From the NCBI GenBank assembly GCA_030141605.1, contig JAQGDQ010000163.1, positions 122,001-186,000 of the forward strand: a stretch of 64,000 nucleotides of DNA, in the 5' to 3' direction. This DNA is from Tubiluchus corallicola (Eukaryota; Priapulida; Priapulimorpha; Priapulimorphida; Tubiluchidae). The translations under genes were made by a program, and so were the position numbers. Shown piece by piece: positions 14,401 through 25,696 of the stretch. Under the pieces are notes generated by a model. It worked only from the letters and a program-made list of their open reading frames with translations. It searched no databases and was not told the DNA's origin. Every line of letters starts with the position of its first letter. Positions within the stretch are counted from its first letter, which is position 1.

Positions 14401-17400
14401 CTTTTGATTAAAAAAATCAAGTTTTTACGTGAAGTTTGACTTTTATGTCTATTTACAGCTCTCTCTTTAAACATAAACTTGTGTTAAGTCTGTGCGTTTT
14501 GATTTTGTGGATGGTTCTGGATTTTGCAAAACTGCAGTTCAATAAAACGCCTTAGTGCAAAATTTATAGCATCTGTAAACAATGAAAACACACATATGCA
14601 TCACAGAACATTTTTATTATAAAGTGTGCTATTTTTGAAGAACATTCTTTGAAATAATATTTCAAAACAAACATGCTGAGTTTCTCTAGCCTTAGATTAT
14701 TATCATTAACTCTTCGTTGATGGGTACATACATTTACTCATCATCTGTGGCGGGTAAAAACAAAGCCTTATCAACTAAATTTTCAACTCTCCAAATTTAG
14801 GAAACAGACTTTGGAAAAGAAACGGCTAACATACAAGAAAATTATATAAGAACAAAAGCGTTGTGTTGTTTTCTTCATTTTCGGTCTTTGAAAAAGTTTT
14901 TCACAAACTAATGGATAGAAATTCTGCAATGCGCTTATACAGCAACTCAATGTAGCAGCGACGATGCTCTGCCCTGTGCTCATTAGCATGGGCTGTTATT
15001 AGCACTCCAAAGTAATATTTATTGTCATCTGGATGTGTGTTCACAGAATGTGACAGCAGCAAGCGCTGTCCTCACTACCCAGTGCACGTGAGCTGTACTC
15101 TGAACTGAAGTGATATTGTTTCGCTTCTGAATGTACAAAATGTTTTTCAATGTAAGAAAAATGAAAAAATATTAACGGTGTTTTGAGGTATTTTTTTAAA
15201 ATTTGGCGAAATTTCTTAGTTGGATTTATCTCTTGGGCAGTAATCAGTAAGGGTGAGCATCGAATGTTTTTTAAGTTCGAATTCGATTCGAATCTAAAAT
15301 TATGGATTCGAACAATTCAGCACTTCAGCCACACACATTCTTTATCATTAAAATGTTTGAAAAAGTATGCACTTAGCACAATTTAGCTGCAGTTTCTGTG
15401 CAAAACTTTTAACAAACTAATGGCGGTTTTACTGCATAACAAAATCAAGTAATATGCATGATCTTTGCAAGACCACTTTTTACTAGCGGTTCGAAAATCG
15501 GTCAAACTCAATTCGAATTCGATTCGCATTCGAAATACTGAAATTCGGTTCGATTCGAATTCGAAAGTCACAAATTCTATTCGATTCGAATTCACTTTCT
15601 GATAGCGAATGCTCTCCCCTAGTAATTAGTCACTAGTTTACAGTGGAATAATTTCTGTTTCTTTCATTTGTCATCAGTACTGAGTGTACACTATCAAACT
15701 TTCAGCCTTTGCAAAATCTCTTAGAAGTAAACCCAATATTCATGAAACAATATTGCTGTCCACTAACCTTACTATGTACAGCTACTGATTGATCTGGGAG
15801 TGCCAGCTGTTGATTTTACAGCGTATATAATTATAATATAATTATTGTTTGTTATAATTACCTGCTGGCAGTGTAGGGCACACTCCCCAGCGGCAAGTGT
15901 TGCACTTCCAGCACAAATTTCGTAATGCCCTGGTGCATATGAACAGCTGTCGAATGTACCATTTTAGAGTAATCTCGAAAATTTTACGCAGAAATGAATG
16001 CTCTACAGTTTTTATGTTGAAGAGTTTTGGATACCAGCGATCACTTGGACGCTGGATTTTGAAATGAAGATTCTGTGTAAATTTTGTAAATTTTTCCAAT
16101 TATCCTGGTAATTACTCTATTGAGTAAATTATCCAAACATTAAATTTACAGTGCTAGAAAGAAAATTTAATTCTCTTTTGGAAAATATAAGGTTTACATT
16201 AGCAGTTCATGTTTGTAGGCCGTATGGGCAGTTTTATTCGGGGATGTCAAAACTACACAAATATTTGCCAAAGAGTTAAGCATTAGGTAGCAATGAATGT
16301 TGCCATCTGTAACAATTTAACGACATTTTAGCGCCAATGGTTTGAAGTATCATGTGGAAAAAACTCGATGTGAGAATTCGTTACTGTTTTGTGGCTCGAA
16401 AGAGGAAGCGCCAGCAAGCGATGAGGAAGAGAAGCAAACTTGCCTTGGTGCTGAATGTCCAGATTTAGCAAAACGCCTTTTCGTGTCCGTGAATGAAAAT
16501 GGTAAGATTGTGGATGTTATTATGAAATTATCGTTAGTACACGATATATTCATTATATTCGTTAGTATTTTTGTATAAATGTTGGGCTGTCCTACTCAAT
16601 TTGTGTGATTCCGAAGAATGAATGAATGTGTATTTTGGTTTTTCACTACAGTATTGCACTTTAAACCAGTTACCCTAAACTAGGCTAAAGCTCGATTAAA
16701 ACACCACTGAAATCGGCTAAAAAATGGATCATACAGTCTGATTGATACAAAATTTGAAAACCTACGGATACCCCTAATTGTTTCCAGTTTATAATTATAG
16801 TTTTTTTGTTCTTGCTCTTTGCTTTTTTTGAGAAATTCATGGTGCCTCACTTGCTGCTACGTTGATGTGTTATTTTTATGTATCAGAAGTATATATCCAC
16901 TGGCATTAGTAGCTCTCTACCTAGTAGCACTAGTAGACTGTAAATAGCCTTTAAATATTATATGTTTATTTGTTACTGTTGCATGTGTAATTTATAAATG
17001 CAAGTCAATGATATATATATGCTTGCACTAAAATAGAAACAGAATATTCTGTTCTGTATTTTTTGTATAGTATTTTTTCTGCAAAGTCCTATTGTTCTAT
17101 TTTCTGTAGTTTAATTGAAGGGTGTAATTGTAGAACAGAGAAATATGAATGAATACGAGTGATTAAACTTCAAATTTAATAGAACATTGACAACGAAAGG
17201 TTTCGTATTGTCGAAAAATAAATTGATGTGAAAGTATAAAAGTATACACACATAATCTCTGTTTAGTTAAAAAAAATTTAGTCAATGGGTGTAAAAAAAG
17301 TTTTCTCGTTATTAGCACCATGGAGTTCCTTATAAATATTTACCTTAGAACTATTCTCGGATTTCATAAATTTAACGAACTTTTGAGTACCTTAAATAAA

Positions 17401-20400
17401 ATTAAAATTAAGGCTAAATTAGAAGTGTCATTCGAGTTACAAACTGTGTGGATGCGATTATTTAATCAGTCTGCCATTTTCTATTGGCTACTCTAAGTTT
17501 TCATATGAGACGCCTGTTTTATGTAAAATTTTTCTAGCTTATTTCATTTTTCTTTGCCAGAGATATGCAGAAAGCTAAGTTTGGGTAGTCTTGATGACCA
17601 CTTCACATCCAAAACAGCAACACCAGATAGAATTACTGCTGACCATAGTGCGCAGCTGCATGGGAAAGGTGGCAGAGAGGAGGGCGGTTTCCTTACTGAA
17701 CTTGCAGAGATTGCAACCAGCCCACATAGCCCACTGTTACAGCCACTACTAGCTTCTGTAGAGAAGTAAGTTATTTTTTTTTTAACTGACACTTCTCTCT
17801 TGACCCTTTTGTTTTTGATAATGTTTTGTTTTTATTTTAGTTACTCATGTTGTGAGTTACAGAATTTTCCACCGTAAGAAGTTATTCAGTTGTAGTCCTT
17901 GCCCATATTTCATTTCCTCTTAGGTTTATAGCCTTCTTTAACATTTTCACATTATAACTGTTTGCTAATCTGTGGTTGGCATTAATCCAACATTTATAAG
18001 AATTGAAGTCATTAAACTGGCTGAGGTTTTCAAAAACAAATATAATCACTGTGAACATTTGCCTGTGATTGCACTGGATGAATTTGATGTACTAGAATGA
18101 TTTCTTTTTGTATTACAGAAGCCGTATTCAGGAAGAATTATCTTTAATTCACTCCTACGCTCGTCCGCCGCGATCTCGGTCTGTGTCACCCCAACATTTA
18201 CGCACATCAGGCACCTGGTTTCGTCGGCAGCTATCTGATGGTACCAGCTCTCACTCGCAGTGTACCTCGGAAGAGGATGTAAAGGATGAGTGCTCGGAGG
18301 AAAGTGCGGGTGAGGAGAGGGTGACGTCGTCATCCCCATACCCGTCGTCCTCACGAAAAAGCGACACTAATGGGTGTTGGTCTCACACCTGGCCGACAGC
18401 TGTCTGGCAGTGCTTTATGAAAGGTAGAATGTAATATACTGTAGATGTAATATAAATGAATGAGCGCAACTTCAAAATGTATTCAAAACAAAGATTAAGA
18501 AACTATTAAATTTAAAATGAATAACCATTTTAATACATTTAACAGCACAGCACTTACATAGTAACTATCTTGCATTTCCTAAATGAAATTAACATTAATT
18601 TTATCTGTGACTTTTGTTTCACTATTTACATTTAATTACTTACAGAATGCCAGATAAAATTTTCCAGTGGACCAGTAGCGCACCTGTGGCAGAAACCGGA
18701 AACTCTAGGTCGAGCAGAACACCTTTCACGAGTAACCCATCCCGATTCCCATAAAAGACCTGTGTAAGAACGTTTTACCTCTAATGAAGCACAAATTGTT
18801 AGAATGTTAGGGTATGAATAATGAGTCCAAGCAAATCATAATAAGCTGATGGTGTAATCAAATTTACATGTTTTATAATACTCAAAAGTGGACAGCTGTT
18901 GTTGGTATGCTCAGTAACTTTGGATGAATCATTCAAGGTCAAAGGTCACTTATTTCATGTCCCTGTCTCCTGCTATGGTTTTTACAAGAGCAATAGATAA
19001 TGTAATTTAGTGCACAATATGATAAATTCCCTTCACTTGAGTTGGTGGTGTTGAACAGGGGTCATGATATGAAATATGGGTCCAAATATTGGTAGATTTT
19101 TAGGAAATTTATCACTCGGCTGTTTTCCCAACTGCACTTCTTTAATGTACTGCCATATTGATGGTGGAATATCAATTAGAACAGTTCTAGTACAACTTGT
19201 AGAATAATATATAATAAAATTGTGTTTTACTGGAACTGTATTTTTGCTTGAGGCAGCTCTGCAAACTCTGCGAATCTCTGTGCAGTAAAACTTTATTTTG
19301 CAAAATGTTTGACCTTTTTGATTATTTCGTTTTTTTCTTTGTATGTTGACAGTTATGCTGCAAAAGGACTGCGATTAACTAACAAGCGAGCTGATCCAGA
19401 TGATTCTTCCGGTTACGAAATGATACTTCTCGGATTCTCTCCGGATTGCCAAGGTCAGCCAGACCTTATTGCCCAGTGTCCATTGCATCATCCATTTTTT
19501 GTGAGAGAAAAAGGTAAGAGATCCTTGCAAAAATGGTAGGCAGCATAGCCATTCCTTGCTATTGAGTTTGTTTTGTTGTTTATGTGTACTCGTGTCATGA
19601 TGTAATAATGCACATAATATTGCAGTGTCTTTTTGGATTATTCTTTATAAGCTACTGTATGCAAAATTTAAATCCCCTGATAAGCATTTAACATTATTTT
19701 TGTTCTTGGACTCATTGCTGGCAAGACAATTTCTTTTAGGAAACTAAAATGCAAACTACTCACAGATAAGTTTCAAAGTGGTCACCACAGTCAACACTTC
19801 ATTATTATGTTGCATGTTTAGGGTGGTCATCCTTTTCTCCTGCTCTAACTGTGGAGCGATTTGGAATTCCTTGTCGGGAAATGGCGGTAGGCGACGTATG
19901 CCTCCCTCCTACGCATCCACAGGCAACGTACACGGCAGATATTTTCGACACGCTTCGCAGCTATGATTTGACACCAGAAGACAGCACCGCAGTGTTTATG
20001 TTAAGTTCTATGGCAAAGGTAAAATGAAGAATCGTTCACTGAGGGGCTCACTTTTTGTGTTTCGTTTAAATAATTTCAGGCTTCAATGTTTTTTTCTGGA
20101 CATTTTCTTGCCTTTACTGCCCATCATGAATGTCCAGCACCAGTATACTGTCATGCACGTTGTTTTTTGAGAGCTGCTTTCACTTTGAATTTTTCGCCGA
20201 CACCAATAATTATCTCGCGTCCTTAGTTACTATTGGACATTCATATGGAAAACATCACTAGATACTTCTTGTCGTTCGTTCCACTTTGGCCAATCCTCAA
20301 CACAACACAAATGCGTTGCTATGTACGTCGTTTGTACGCCCTATGTACATATGGCACTATGTACATATCCTATAATGCCAGGCTGTTGCTTATGTACGTC

Positions 20401-22188
20401 GTTTGACTTTTTCAGATGCAGCATTTCCTTTTTTAGTTTGAAGTGTATGTGTGTGTGTGTGTTAACGTATTCTTAACTGAATGTGAAATTTCTATTCCAT
20501 AATTATTTCTAACATTGAGTCTGCTATGCAAGTTTAAGGAAGCATCCTGTGACTACTGAGTGGACCAAGTATTTATAAATAGCCACACTATTCATTTTTG
20601 CATATAGTATTTTCTTAGCAAAATTTTTAGGTAACCCATGTAACGCATTTCTAATCAAAATAAGCAAGTGTTATTATTCACTTGAGAGCAGCAGAATTAT
20701 TTTACATGAAAATACTTTGTTCAGGACAGTTAACACTAAGTCTTGCTGTATTTTTGTAGCAAAAGCGTGATCAACTCGAATCATCTCCGGTCAAGCGTAA
20801 AACTGATTTGGCCATGAAACCGCGGTCGAGGCAACGGCATGTCAGCGAACCAACAATATCTCGAGCGAAGCGGCCTATGAATGCATTCATGTTGTTTGCT
20901 AAGAAGTACCGCATGGAGTACACTCAAGCGCATCCTGGACGAGACAACAGGTAAGAAGTGATTAATGTTCAACAAGTTGTGTAAGAGTTATAATGACTCA
21001 TACTGTTGCAGCGACAGACAACCGAGATGGTTTTTGCTGGTAAATTTGAAGCAAATTGGGCTGGGGTTTGATTTTCTGCATTAGTCTAGTTCAAAGGGGC
21101 ACAGATAGGTAGCCGTGACCTTCTTCTAGGTACAGAGTTAAGCAATGCCTGGCTTGTAAATGTTTGTCTGACTGCTGATAAAACTAATTTGCACAGTTTA
21201 ACAGTCATTTATTGCCCTGGCTGTTTTCTCTTTTGAGTAGGTTTAGTACTCATTTGGATTTTTGGTCGACACGTCCTATTTATAGTGTCCCATCCCAAAG
21301 TTGTCATTGATAGTCGTGTCCCAGTCTTACCATAACCTTCGAGTTTTGCATTAACTGTGTCAATCTGCATGTAATAAAAAATGAATAGTGCATTGGAAGA
21401 AGTGCATAAACCGTTGCTACTACTGCATGAACAGATTGAAATTGCAACAGTATCGTGACTACTCAGCTAAATTCTTGCTCTTAAATCAGCTAGATTTAGA
21501 AAAGTGAACTTAGGAAAGTGAAAGGAACTAGTAGTCATTTGTCAAGTTATCTTACAAGAGTAATTTGGCTGACTTCAATTACAACTGTTGAGACAAAACG
21601 TCCCCTAACCACCCCTGTCCTCTTGGCCCTAAGCTTTAGCCTAATCAGTCTAAATTAATGGTTCTATGATGCCTCATATGTACCATCAGCTTATGTATAG
21701 TTAGAAAAGAATCATCAATGACCTTGTTGTTTCCAGGGCGATCAGCGTGTTGCTAGGTGACATGTGGAAACGGCTGAAAACTGATGAACGTCGAGCATTT
21801 ACACAAGAAGCACGTATATTAGCTGACGAACATCGCAAACACAATCCAAACTGCTGGAAGCGAAACCGATCGTCATCATTGGTAAGAGCTCGTAGCAATA
21901 AGTTCTGGAAACCAGTAACATCGTTTCTGTTTTTGTGGTAGTCATTGTTTGCTAGATTAACCACTGTCTGTAGCTGTGACTAGCTGTGTCATTGTTTCTT
22001 AGTTTTCTAAGCACGAGCAACAGTTGGTTGTTCCTGTAACAGTTGTAAGTTCTAATAAGTCATTTATTGTGGTACATAATGATTATCGCTGTCTTCTTAC
22101 ATTTCTTGTTCATTGTACGGGTTATTTTGTACATTGGCAGTTAATAGTATTAGTGTCACATCATACATGTTTATTCAAGCCGAATTAG
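2466..22188 (+). CDS. HBP1: HBP1-like HMG-box transcriptional repressor with N-terminal C2H2 zinc fingers
   Basis: Coding exons: 2466-2480, 5382-5498, 13636-13736, 16332-16501, 17561-17765, 18119-18423, 18646-18763, 19353-19513, 19822-20018, 20760-20950, 21737-21881, then a probable last exon 22003-22188. All listed junctions are GT-AG with consistent phase; exons 1-11 give 575 residues (human HBP1 is about 514). Exons 2-4 encode a CX4CX12HX3H finger (residues 37-59) and a CX2CX12HX5C finger (69-91). Exons 5-6 contain FLTELAEIATSPHSPL and HSYARPP, as in HBP1. The AXH domain (about 296-470) starts at WPTAVWQCFMK and ends at SYDLTPEDSTAVFMLSSMAK. The HMG box (about 505-573) contains RPMNAFMLFAKKYRMEYTQ and ends NPNCWKR. 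HBP1 represses cell-cycle and Wnt targets and binds RB. IPCRE, the IXCXE RB-binding motif, is kept; I see no LXCXE. Exon 1 (five codons) and the last exon are the least certain parts. A strong GTAAGT at 22045 could mean the last exon continues elsewhere. Confidence 0.9.
3003..3090. repeat. AT dinucleotide microsatellite
   Basis: Two (AT)n runs separated by a repeated GTAAGTTTCTC/GTAAGTGTCTTTCTC spacer, followed by a perfect tandem copy of TTTGGCAGAAGACAAAAA at 3094-3130. It lies in intron 1 of the HBP1-like gene. Confidence 0.85.
3155..3595. repeat. Inverted-repeat remnant with hammerhead-like cores (Penelope-type LTR suspected)
   Basis: The left arm (about 3155-3240) and the right arm (about 3510-3595) are reverse complements at roughly 70% identity. 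Both contain TTCAGCATCAT and TTAATC blocks in the same order. Read outward, the right arm has CTGGTGAAG, then a short stem-loop, then GCTGAAGC. The left arm on the minus strand has GAGGAAGGCATTATATGATG followed by CTGAAATG. These resemble the CUGAUGA-stem-GAAA core of hammerhead ribozymes. Inverted pseudo-LTRs with hammerhead motifs are known in Penelope-like retroelements. No protein domain lies between the arms. Confidence 0.35.
3680..3868 (-). pseudogene. Unrecognised coding-like fragment in HBP1 intron 1
   Basis: A 62-codon open frame on the minus strand, from a TGA at 3869-3871 to a TAA at 3680. It lies in a local GC-richer patch and has coding-like composition, for example HLEVRTSTVYEYEVDSQG. 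There is no initiator Met at the start and no splice sites that I trust. It could be the 3' end of a processed pseudogene or part of a transposable element. I do not recognise the family. Confidence 0.25.
4243..5060 (-). mobile_element. 3' fragment of a non-LTR retrotransposon
   Basis: The minus strand at 4986-4750 encodes a typical LINE ORF2 C-terminus: FSVLHRILLTKDFLFKIN followed by the CX2C-type ATCNICNSETETISHI. Downstream on that strand the sequence is A-rich and ends in an A-tract, seen as T-rich at 4243-4270 on the plus strand. This is a 5'-truncated, decayed copy inside intron 1 of the HBP1-like gene. Confidence 0.6.
5660..8090 (-). mobile_element. CR1/Jockey-type LINE, 5'-truncated and broken
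   Basis: Three adjacent minus-strand open segments read as one reverse transcriptase. At 8069-7185 are the N-terminal RT blocks, including PVFKKGDRELVTNYRPISLL and VFLDVSKAFDKIWHKDL (motif A). At about 7130-7080 is GVPQGSILGPL (motif B), followed by a frame break. At 7078-6704 is FADDTS (the catalytic YADD-type box) and KHLGIYFTCDLKWEQHV. At 6149-5844 is a C-terminal zinc-finger-like tail, CQCGSTVGHYLISCPLYH. The endonuclease part is missing. At least one frameshift and scattered stops mark it as dead. It lies in HBP1 intron 2, opposite to the host gene, ending about 200 bp upstream of the fucosyltransferase-like gene. The left boundary is approximate. Confidence 0.85.
8264..9228 (+). pseudogene. 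GT11 alpha-1,2-fucosyltransferase-like gene, frame broken
   Basis: A single-exon gene nested in HBP1 intron 2, same strand. From the ATG at 8264 it encodes a type II membrane protein: short basic N-terminus, then an anchor (WLMFVACLLVCVNLVYW), then a GT11 luminal domain with LLGRLGNQMFFYASLYGIAR and the GDP-fucose-binding GIHMRRGD. The frame stops at 8954-8956 right after YIQRAME. The C-terminal half continues in another frame: VIFVVIGDDTSWNEKN, then HVITTVGTFSFWCGYLSKGT, ending PPD at 9228. Compared with FUT1/FUT2, about 25 nt are missing at the break. The family transfers fucose in alpha-1,2 linkage to galactose in the Golgi. The final TGA sits where relatives have Trp, and another stop follows after two more codons. 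AATAAA is at 9247-9252. It may be a young pseudogene or a sequencing/assembly deletion. Confidence 0.85.
9253..10924. other. HBP1 intron 2, no gene seen
   Basis: AT-rich sequence between the fucosyltransferase-like gene and the next LINE. I found no open frame with recognisable content, no clear repeat and no structured RNA. Confidence 0.6.
10925..11120. repeat. GA-rich low-complexity tract
   Basis: An imperfect GAGA/GAAAGA purine tract on the plus strand. It holds the phrase AACAGAGACAGAATGTGGAG, which recurs nearly identically in a second GA tract near 50040-50065. The shared non-repetitive phrase suggests both are copies of one dispersed element rather than independent slippage. Confidence 0.75.
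11125..13545 (+). mobile_element. CR1/Jockey-type LINE, 5'-truncated, near-complete RT
   Basis: Reading starts in the endonuclease-RT linker and runs through an almost complete RT. Landmarks are LKGNKAPGADGVSNFF, then SNYRPISLLSVFSKILEKIA, motif A GLFIDLSKAFDTVNH, motif B HGVPQGSTLGPLLFLLYIND, the catalytic LFADDTNIF, and HVKYLGIFLDEHLDWKYQI. The C-terminal thumb and tail end QYN-like at the stop near 13307. Lesions are a TAA at about 11443, a frameshift near 11958 and a TGA at 12471 just before FADD. The 3' end carries short tandem ATTCATA units (about 13525-13545), typical of CR1-clade tails. Inserted in HBP1 intron 2, same strand. Confidence 0.9.
13737..15248. other. HBP1 intron 3, first part: nothing recognised
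   Basis: AT-rich intronic sequence with only short chance open frames. No transposon domain or RNA gene seen. Confidence 0.5.
15249..15622. mobile_element. hAT-type miniature element, copy 1
   Basis: About 374 bp. The ends read GGGTGAGCAT on the left and, reverse-complemented, GGGGAGAGCATTCG on the right. They are flanked by the 8-bp near-duplications TAATCAGT (15241-15248) and TAATTAGT (15623-15630), the target-site length of hAT elements. The subterminal parts are rich in TTCGAATTCGATTCGAAT-type palindromes. There is no coding capacity. A related copy lies at about 35891-36250. Confidence 0.7.
15623..16331. other. HBP1 intron 3, remainder
   Basis: Contains a minus-strand open frame (16099-15842) with a cysteine-rich end, NLCWKCNTCRWGVCPTL, flanked by TATAATTACC-type short inverted ends. 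It may be a transposon scrap; I could not name it. Confidence 0.3.
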
Positions 22189-23799
22189 CGAGCTATTCAA
22201 TTTATGACCAACTTTACTACCCGACCACAGCTTAATTAATTAGTTATACAAAACTAATAATTACTCATACTTTCTTCTTTTTTTAAGTAAATTAAATTCA
22301 AATTGCTATATATTTCTATAAATTCATCCACTGGTGCCACCATACATAGAGTGCGTACACACGTCTTACGTGCAGGGGCGCACCACTTGAATATACGGGT
22401 CTGACTTGCGTCCATGACCAATTTGCCAGAATTGATCGAGGTCGTCTTGTTCCGACAATGACACGGGTTCAGTTATTGCCCAAAGTCACCCCCATTTTAA
22501 ATTTTGCTTGTACGTGCTGTGTATACCATCCATTTAAGATTGCTTCAACAGTTGCATTCAGTGAGAGAACACTCAACAGTTGCACTCAGTGAGAGTACAC
22601 TCAGCAGTTGCACTCAACAGTTGCACTCAACGAGAGTACACTCAACAGTTGCAAGATCGTGGCCAGTGTCTTACAGTGTTTTTGATGCCTTTTTGCTCTT
22701 ATTGCTCTCATGATTTTCGTTTTTTTGTATATTCAATGTTATTTCACACTTCAGAGTTTGGATTCAGTATAATAGCTGCCGAAGTTCATATACACTGGGA
22801 GAGCCTGTTGCAGTCTCGATAGGAATGACCAACTGTGACAAATTAAAATATTTACAGGTAATAAAGGGATGCATTTAGTTAGTAGGTTTTACTTATTACT
22901 AGGGCCTGTACAGAGCCTGTAAAAGACAACTATGTACTGTTCAAATTAGGCCTTTATAAGTATTCTTAGTTCATTTCTTTATAGACTAGTTGTGCTAGCA
23001 ATGTTTTGGACCTTAGAAATTAGTGACATAATAAACAGAAATTAATTCGGTGATAAAGGAATAAACCGGTGATGTTTCCAATTCTAACTCGTTTTTTTGT
23101 TATTTGTTTTGCAATATTATTATAAGTTTGTGTACAAATGCATCTCATTTTGAAATGTATCTCATTTTTATTGTAATTATTTGTTGTTGTGTTGGGACCT
23201 GTCATATTGATCATGGTGTTTTACGAGTTGCTATTGTTTTTAATGTGACTAGTGTGTTTTCATTGTGAAATTCTAGTATTTGTACCATGTTAAACGCCAC
23301 AATTTTAATTATTGCATTTGAAAGTAGGTAGTATGGCAGCAGTCTTTAATTCTTATAAAATTTATTTGTTTTTTGTGTTATATTCATCTGTTTTTAATCA
23401 CGTTTGCATGTCGTAATTATCGGCCAAGAATGAAAACCATTAAACTATTGTCAATCATACACCAGGTTTGAATTTTTAGTTGGGGAAACTAAGATGAGAT
23501 GTATTTTTGGTCTCTAATAGTGAATATCCTTGTTAGTTTTCACATAGTCACATTTTGGTTGATGCTAACTCACCGAAATGACTGATTCCACAAAATTCAT
23601 ACCATTTTTTATGTGTAAATCAGGTCATTCAGCTTAGATTTAATGTTATTAATGATCCAATATGACTAATCATAAATGTTACATCATGTACTAGTACGTC
23701 AATTGTATTGCATGTGAAGTGTCTTTTTTATTATACAGAACATTGTATAATTGTGTAGAAGTATTACTGTACACTGTGCTCCAGATAATACGTGTATTT
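22189..23799. other. Probable HBP1 3' region
   Basis: AT-rich sequence after the candidate HBP1 stop. Two overlapping candidate poly(A) signals, AATAAA at 23030-23035 and 23060-23065, could end the transcript. A short minisatellite sits at 22549-22654. No other gene is visible. Confidence 0.45.
22549..22654. repeat. 28-bp minisatellite
   Basis: About four imperfect copies of a unit beginning CAGTTGCACTCA followed by GTGAGAGTACACTCAA. One copy lacks the second half. Different frames stay open through it, so it should not be taken as coding. Confidence 0.85.
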
Positions 23800-24144
23800 G
23801 CTTAGTTAAGCATTGATTCTGAGCAAAATTGCATTGGAAATCAATCCTAGGGTGAAAATGCAACAAAAATAGCAATTTGTACTACAATCAATGTCCGCCA
23901 TATTCCAACAAAATATTGTAGCGTTTAATACGTCATTTATCGTACGTCTCCATAAAGCAAATCTAGTATTTACCAATATCTGACAAATTATCACTATACT
24001 ACTGTGAAAACTACTATTAAAGAAGCCCGTTAACGTCTGCCAACTCACTCACTTGCCCAGGTAGAAACAGATCTGCACAGGTGAGTGATCGTGGTCACGT
24101 GACCAACGAGATACTTAGCGAAATTCCCTACACCGCCCCCTTAA
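23800..24144 (-). repeat. Polypurine tract and probable 3' LTR part of BEL/Pao element
   Basis: On the minus strand the pol stop is followed within 35 nt by the purine run AAGGGGGCGG (24144-24132). It is followed directly by TGTAGGGAATTTCGC, a plausible LTR start. The LTR extent is uncertain. I find no matching 5' LTR beyond 30.3 kb. Confidence 0.45.
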
Positions 24145-24163
24145 ATGCGATGTGACAAAGCAT

Positions 24164-25696
24164 TTACCAATTGCAGTTTATTCCCTCAATCATGCACAGC
24201 TGATTGATATGACGTTTTAGTAAACCTTCTTGAGTCTTCAGGGTTGCTGTCCGTACGATTCCGTCATGGCTAAGATGTACTTCCTGTACTCTTCCAAGGC
24301 GCCAGCAATTTCTAGGAGCATTTTCGTCTTTTATGAGTACCACGTCTCCTGTGCGAATTGGTTCTTTCATTTTACTCCACTTGGAACGTGCCTGAAGTAA
24401 AGGAAGATATTCCTTAAGCCATCTTCTCGAGAATACGTCAGCCATGTGTTGAATCTGTCGCCAACGTTTTTTGTAGATGTCAACTGTGCTAAATTGCCCA
24501 GGAGCGTAAACTGGGTTCTTATGTAATAGCAGTATGTGATTAGGCGTCAGTGCTTCACAGTCTTTTATGTCATCAGAAACACTCGTGATCGGCCTGTTAT
24601 TTAGAATGCTTTCTACGATACAAAAATAAGTTTGCAAACGTTCATCATCTAATGTTTGCTTGGTCATAACGAAGCTTAAAACTCCCTTAACGCTCTTGAT
24701 TAAGCGTTCCCAAACTCCATCTGTGTGATGAGCAGCAGGTGGGTGGAATTTCCATTCTATGTTCTGCTTCAGCATCGCATCAGAAACCTTTGTTTGCTCC
24801 AGCTGTTTGATTGACTGCCTGACTTCACGCTCTGCTCCAATCATGTTCGTACCGCAATCAGATCTGATGATTTTTGGTTCACCTCGTCGGCAAGAGAATC
24901 GTTGAATTGCATTAATTAATGAACTGCTGTCCGTAGTGTGCAATACTTCCAAATGAATTGCTCGGGTTGCCATGCAAGTAAATATTAGCCCATTGCGCTT
25001 AACTTGGCCTCGTGCTCTTTCAACTAAGTATGGCCCAAAACAGTCTAGGCCTACATTTTCGAAGCATCTGGAAACTTCAACTCTTTCAGGTGGCAGATCG
25101 CTCATTTTTTGCTTCATGGGTGATTGTAATTTTTGCAGAAGATTGTCAACCTTTGTTGCTAATAGGGCTGCTGACAATTCAAGTCTTGGCAAGGTTAGAG
25201 CCTTTAATGGAGCAAGTCTTGTCTTAGCAATAATGAGTGAACAATGAACGTTTCCCAGCTCATTCTCCACTCGTATGTATGATGTTGTCCCGTATGCGAT
25301 GTTGGAAGCATCACAAAAATGGTGCACTTGTATATTTGCTGTCTTTCCAAAACTAGGAGGGATTAGACATCTTTCTAGTTCGAGACTCTCTAACACTGGA
25401 AGATCCGTTAACCATGCCTTCCATTTCTCTAGAATATCTGAATCAAGGTGTTGATCCCATGTCTTTTTTTGCCTTTCCGTAGCTTCTCGGAACAGAATCT
25501 TGGCATTCAAGGTATAAGGTGAGAGATACCCAAATGGATCGTAGACAGATGAGATGACACTCAACAAACCTCGCCGAGTTTCTGGCTTATACTTCTGCTT
25601 TATGTTTACACAAAATGTGTGTGAGTGCATGTTCCAACCTACACCCAATGCCCGCTCTTTGGGCAAACAATCAGTTGATAAGTCAAGTGTCTTCAC
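24164..25696 (-). pseudogene. pol: BEL/Pao pol: end of RT, RNase H part, integrase, C-terminal domain
   Basis: A 510-residue open frame on the minus strand. Residues 1-110 are the RT connection region (VISSVYDPFGYLSPYTL). At 120-190 is the start of RNase H (VHHFCDASNIAYGTTSYIR, LPRLELSAALLA). Around residue 192 (about 25120) the sequence jumps directly to the integrase leader MSDLPPERVEVSRCFENVGL. The rest of RNase H and the whole zinc-binding H2C2 region, roughly 400 residues in relatives, are gone without a frame change. The integrase core keeps its acidic residues in GLDCFGP, IIRSDCGTN and HHTDGVWERLIKSVKG. The C-terminal DUF5641-like part has GDVVLIKDENAPRNCWRLG. The product would be copied and integrated by these domains in an intact element; this copy is deletion-bearing and frameshifted from the RT. 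Confidence 0.92.

Noticed and set aside
18046-18354. Minus-strand proline/histidine-rich frame
   Set aside because: Antisense shadow of HBP1 exon 6.
22504-22822. Two overlapping plus-strand frames through the 28-bp minisatellite
   Set aside because: Repeat-driven open frames with no splice context or homology.
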